In this document: piece by piece, positions 60,758 to 64,000 of the stretch
Position numbering within the stretch: the stretch's first letter is position 1
Layout: each line of letters opens with the position of its first letter
Assembly: GCF_013369385.1 (NCBI RefSeq)
Contig: NZ_SZTO01000008.1
Span: forward strand, 121,424 to 185,423
DNA from: Vibrio sp. 05-20-BW147
GTDB lineage: Bacteria; Pseudomonadota; Gammaproteobacteria; Enterobacterales; Vibrionaceae
Length of the DNA: 64,000 bases
Direction: 5' to 3'
Made by a program: the position numbers and the translations under genes
Notes under the pieces: generated by a model
Databases searched by the model: none
Seen by the model: only the letters and a program-made list of their open reading frames with translations
What the model was told of the DNA's origin: nothing

Positions 60758-61717
60758 TTAGCCACGATAAGACTCTTGATTGTCGAGGAACCATTGATAC
60801 GTCATCGTCAGCCCATCTTCTAAGCTGGTTTTCGCTTCCCATCCGAGGTTTTTAAGGCGTGAAACATCCATTAACTTACGAGGTGTGCCGTCTGGTTTTG
60901 TTGTATCAAACTCAATTTCTCCTTCAAACCCAACTACTTTTGCCACAGTTTCGACAAGTTCACGAATAGTGCAATCCACCCCCGTACCAACGTTGATATG
61001 GCTGAGCATTGCTTGCGTGTTTTCTTGGTATGTTTTTTGATCTAGGTTCATTACATAGATAGAGGCCGCAGCCATATCATCCACATGCAAAAACTCGCGC
61101 ATTGGTTTACCGCTGCCCCACGCGATGACTTTGCTATCACCATTCAGTTTTGCTTCATGGAAGCGGCGCAACAACGCGGGAATAACGTGAGAATTTTGAG
61201 GATGAAAATTATCATTTTCACCATACAAATTAGTTGGCATTACCGAGCGATAGTTACGACCATACTGACGGTTATAAGACTCACACATTTTGATACCTGC
61301 AATCTTAGCAATTGCGTAAGGTTCATTGGTTTCTTCTAATGTACCTGTCAACAGAGAATCTTCGCGCATCGGTTGCTGAGCGAATTTAGGATAGATACAA
61401 GATGATCCCAAAAACAGTAAGTCTTGAACACCATGCAGATGTGCAGAGTGAATAATATTGTTTTGAATCGTCAAATTTTGGTAAATAAACTCAGCAGGGT
61501 ACATATTGTTAGCAACAATCCCGCCTACTTTAGCAGCCGCAAGGTAAACTTGGTCAATGTGGTTAGTCGCAAAAAACGCCTCGACGGCTAGTGCATTTAA
61601 TAGGTTAAGTTCACTGCGATCTTTGGTAATAACATCTACTGAGCTGTCTTTAGATAATTGGCGAACGATTGCTGAGCCAACCATGCCTTTATGACCAGCT
61701 ACAAATACTCTTTTCAT
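60758..61717 (-). CDS. fcl: GDP-L-fucose synthase
   Basis: 319 residues. SDR motifs [26 protein letters not shown] and the catalytic YAIAKIAG. It epimerises and reduces the Gmd product to GDP-L-fucose. Separated from gmd by a hairpin terminator, and followed by gmm. Confidence 0.96.
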   Translation of the reverse strand: MKRVFVAGHKGMVGSAIVRQLSKDSSVDVITKDRSELNLLNALAVEAFFATNHIDQVYLAAAKVGGIVANNMYPAEFIYQNLTIQNNIIHSAHLHGVQDLLFLGSSCIYPKFAQQPMREDSLLTGTLEETNEPYAIAKIAGIKMCESYNRQYGRNYRSVMPTNLYGENDNFHPQNSHVIPALLRRFHEAKLNGDSKVIAWGSGKPMREFLHVDDMAAASIYVMNLDQKTYQENTQAMLSHINVGTGVDCTIRELVETVAKVVGFEGEIEFDTTKPDGTPRKLMDVSRLKNLGWEAKTSLEDGLTMTYQWFLDNQESYRG

Positions 61718-61745
61718 ACTAGTACCGATAATATAAACAGAAAAG

Positions 61746-61771
61746 GCAGAGCCTAAAAGAAAGAGCTCTGC
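61746..61771 (-). terminator. Hairpin terminator between gmd and fcl
   Basis: Minus strand GCAGAGC, twelve bases, GCTCTGC, then CTTTTCTGTTTAT. The stem is 7 bp with a moderate T-tract. Confidence 0.6.
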
Positions 61772-61800
61772 GATATAAACTAATCAGTTATTAAGATCAA

Positions 61801-62907
61801 TTAGCTTTCAAGAGAGATAGCGACATCAAAGCCATGCTCTTTTAAAACAGCATGCTGCTTTGCCTTATCAATATCAGAGGCAACCATTTCTGCACACATT
61901 TCTTCTACAGTAATCTCTGGAGTCCAGCCAAGTTTAGCTTTCGCTTTACTTGGATCACCAAGTAGCGTTTCGACCTCTGCTGGGCGGAAGAAGCGAGGGT
62001 TTACTTTTACAATGACATCACCCACCTTCACTTTTGGTGCTTTTTCTGGGTCAACAGCAATCACTGTCGCGATCTCATTAACACCTTCGCCAGAAAACTC
62101 TAGTTCAATGCCCGCTTCTTTCGCCGAAAGACGAACAAACTCACGCACAGAGATTTGCTTACCTGTTGCAATAACAAAATCTTCTGCCTGATCTTGTTGT
62201 AGCATCATCCACTGCATGCGAACGTAATCTTTCGCATGGCCCCAGTCACGCAACGCATCCATGTTGCCAAGTTCTAAGCAAGATTCCAGACCTTGAGAGA
62301 TGTTAGCAATAGCACGAGTGATCTTACGAGTTACAAAAGTTTCACCACGACGCGGCGACTCGTGGTTAAACAAAATGCCATTACATGCGTACATACCGTA
62401 AGATTCACGATAGTTAACCACAATCCAGTATGCATACATTTTAGCTACGGCGTATGGAGAGCGCGGATAAAACGGAGTTGTTTCACGCTGAGGAATTTCG
62501 CGGACCTCACCGTAAAGCTCTGAGGTAGACGCTTGGTAAAATCGTGTTTTCTTTTCCAAACCGTTGATACGGATCGCTTCTAGGAGACGAAGGGTACCCA
62601 TACCATCGACATCAGCAACATACTCGGGAGACTCAAAGGAAACCGCAACGTGCGACATTGCACCTAAGTTATAGATTTCATCAGGTTGAATTTCTTTAAC
62701 CAATCGAATTAGATTTGATGAGTCTGTTAGATCACCATAGTGCAGTTTAACTTTGTCGCTATCATTTATTAACTCATCAATACGTTCGGTATTGTATGAC
62801 GATGCTCGTCGAATAAGGCCGTGAACTTCATAGCCTTTTTCGACTAACAATTCGGCCAAATAGGAACCGTCTTGTCCGGTAATACCAGTTATAAATGCTA
62901 TTTTCAT
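61801..62907 (-). CDS. gmd: GDP-mannose 4,6-dehydratase
   Basis: 368 residues. [20 protein letters not shown], the [12 protein letters not shown] loop and the active-site [10 protein letters not shown] with [16 protein letters not shown] identify Gmd. The product is GDP-4-keto-6-deoxymannose, substrate of fcl. Its ATG overlaps the stop of the preceding glycosyltransferase gene by four bases. Confidence 0.97.
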   Translation of the reverse strand: MKIAFITGITGQDGSYLAELLVEKGYEVHGLIRRASSYNTERIDELINDSDKVKLHYGDLTDSSNLIRLVKEIQPDEIYNLGAMSHVAVSFESPEYVADVDGMGTLRLLEAIRINGLEKKTRFYQASTSELYGEVREIPQRETTPFYPRSPYAVAKMYAYWIVVNYRESYGMYACNGILFNHESPRRGETFVTRKITRAIANISQGLESCLELGNMDALRDWGHAKDYVRMQWMMLQQDQAEDFVIATGKQISVREFVRLSAKEAGIELEFSGEGVNEIATVIAVDPEKAPKVKVGDVIVKVNPRFFRPAEVETLLGDPSKAKAKLGWTPEITVEEMCAEMVASDIDKAKQHAVLKEHGFDVAISLES

Positions 62908-63731
62908 AAATCAAATAAACCTTTAAATCTGTTAATTAAAATAGATATGCTATTTTTTCTGAGAGCAAAAACCTTGTAAAAGGCATTCCCTACAAATAGC
63001 GAAAAATCAAACAACAATCTAAGTGAAAATCTATTAAGTAATAGGTGTCTATAAAGACGCCCTTGCCCAGTCGCATACAACAACTCTTTAGAATTATCTA
63101 ACGGACGCTTAGGGTGATAGACTTTACCAAAATTTGAATAATAAACCAAAATACCACTAGTTCTAGAGAAGTACTCTGTTAAGAATGAAACATCCTCTCC
63201 GCTTTTATACTTAGTTTCCTTTCCAGGACCAATTTTTTCATCAAAAAAACAGTTAATATCTTTTACACTAAAAAGATATGTACCGACACATGTATCATAA
63301 ATAACATTTACTTTACTAACTGAACCTGAACTATCGAATGTTGATAATTCTGAAAAGTTAAAATCATCAAAAACCAACCTAAGCTTTAAAGTTAGTCCTT
63401 TGTTGGCATTATTTTTTAAGAAATTTATAGCACTAAGATTATAACTCAAAGAGCAGTCATGAAAAATAATATGTGAATATTTATTCCTTCGCGCATATTT
63501 AATGCCATAATTTCTCGCTCGAGATACATTGCAATATTCCGCAAGATAATAAAAACCAGCATCAATAGGTTTGAAAAGTTCGATTCCTTCGCAATCATCA
63601 AATTGAACAACAAATAAAAAATCGCACTCATCCCCAAAGACTGATTTAAAAGAAATCACCGAGTCATTTAGTTGAGCACCATACTTTAAATAATCAGAGT
63701 AAAGTAGAGTAACTGCAATTAGCAACTTCAT
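62904..63731 (-). CDS. Putative GT-A-fold glycosyltransferase
   Basis: 275 residues. [20 protein letters not shown] followed by HIIFHDCS resembles the nucleotide-sugar region of family 2-like transferases, and [15 protein letters not shown] the acceptor side; no closer family could be named. Strongly AT-rich, unlike gmd, which it overlaps by four bases. Presumably adds one sugar of the repeat unit. Confidence 0.65.
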   Translation of the reverse strand: MKLLIAVTLLYSDYLKYGAQLNDSVISFKSVFGDECDFLFVVQFDDCEGIELFKPIDAGFYYLAEYCNVSRARNYGIKYARRNKYSHIIFHDCSLSYNLSAINFLKNNANKGLTLKLRLVFDDFNFSELSTFDSSGSVSKVNVIYDTCVGTYLFSVKDINCFFDEKIGPGKETKYKSGEDVSFLTEYFSRTSGILVYYSNFGKVYHPKRPLDNSKELLYATGQGRLYRHLLLNRFSLRLLFDFSLFVGNAFYKVFALRKNSISILINRFKGLFDL

Positions 63732-63733
63732 AA

Positions 63734-64000
63734 TTAATTCATATAATGTAGCACGACGCTACGCTCTCCATCTATAAATATTGACTGCGAGGAAAATGAG
63801 GATATTTTTACAAATGAAAATACCATTAACAAAAAGATGATGGAAATTTGATTAAATTTCAACTTAGGCAAACAACTATAATCCATTACAAAAATAAAAA
63901 ACAAAACCCTATAACCCACTGGAAAATACAAAACAATGAATGTAAGAATAATTATTCTTTTATCAAACCGAAGTAGAAGCATTATACCACACACAATAAG
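63734..64000 (-). CDS. Membrane protein fragment, possibly the polysaccharide polymerase (Wzy-like)
   Basis: At least 88 codons, open to the window edge, so the N-terminus is missing. Hydrophobic segments (for example RIIILTFIVLYFPVGYRVLFF and QISIIFLLMVFSFV) and very AT-rich DNA fit an O-antigen polymerase or similar protein; EpsG-type proteins are possible too. The stop lies two bases before the glycosyltransferase start, so they are in one operon. Confidence 0.5.
   Translation of the reverse strand, partial: LIVCGIMLLLRFDKRIIILTFIVLYFPVGYRVLFFIFVMDYSCLPKLKFNQISIIFLLMVFSFVKISSFSSQSIFIDGERSVVLHYMN

Overview
The window is a stretch of a Vibrio main chromosome. Evidence for the genus: a sodium-type flagellar motX beside purA, a Zur-box operon of the zrg (DUF2607/ZrgA/ABC/DUF3299) type described in V. 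cholerae, and an rjg-like metallo-beta-lactamase gene at the edge of a surface polysaccharide locus, which is the usual right border of Vibrio O-antigen/capsule regions. The species is inference: V. vulnificus or a close relative is plausible, but no marker read here decides it.

Layout. 1-1.4 kb: start of nsrR, divergent from hmp, with two NsrR operators between them (nitric oxide defence). 1.5-4.0 kb: motX with a sigma-28 promoter, purA and a yjeT-type gene. 4.0-12 kb: ytfP, tamB, tamA, msrA, ytfK and ytfJ, the set clustered in the ytf region of E. coli. 12-15.8 kb: Zur-controlled zinc uptake operon including histidine-repeat ZrgA, an ABC ATPase and a permease. 15.8-17 kb: an unlisted 34-residue membrane-protein gene and a TIGR03899 gene. 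17.1-22.8 kb: assimilatory sulfate activation (cobA, cysD, cysN, SLC13 permease, cysC). 23.1-28.6 kb: cpdB, a Crp/Fnr-like regulator, an ElaA-type acetyltransferase, a DMT transporter, an OapA/YtfB protein and fklB. 28.8-42.5 kb: the complete S10, spc and alpha ribosomal operons, all on the minus strand, with recognisable S10 and alpha promoters, an S4-type alpha leader and a terminator between S10 and spc. 43.2-47.8 kb: a 1517-residue SslE/AcfD lipoprotein metalloprotease between two CTA(G)-based tandem repeat arrays. 48.2-49.9 kb: rjg and a GIY-YIG protein. 50.5-64 kb: surface polysaccharide locus with ugd (interrupted by an in-frame amber codon), a dehydratase/transferase/epimerase trio that probably makes and attaches the first sugar, a family 2 glycosyltransferase, manA-manB-manC-gmm-fcl-gmd for GDP-mannose and GDP-L-fucose, an AT-rich glycosyltransferase and the end of a membrane protein.

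How it fits together: most of the window is conserved core genome. The variable parts are sslE with its flanking repeats, and the polysaccharide locus beyond rjg. The observations most worth checking are the amber codon in ugd, the three short-unit tandem arrays (two flanking sslE), the 34-residue ORF under a Fur-like site, and an attenuator-like hairpin in front of rplN.
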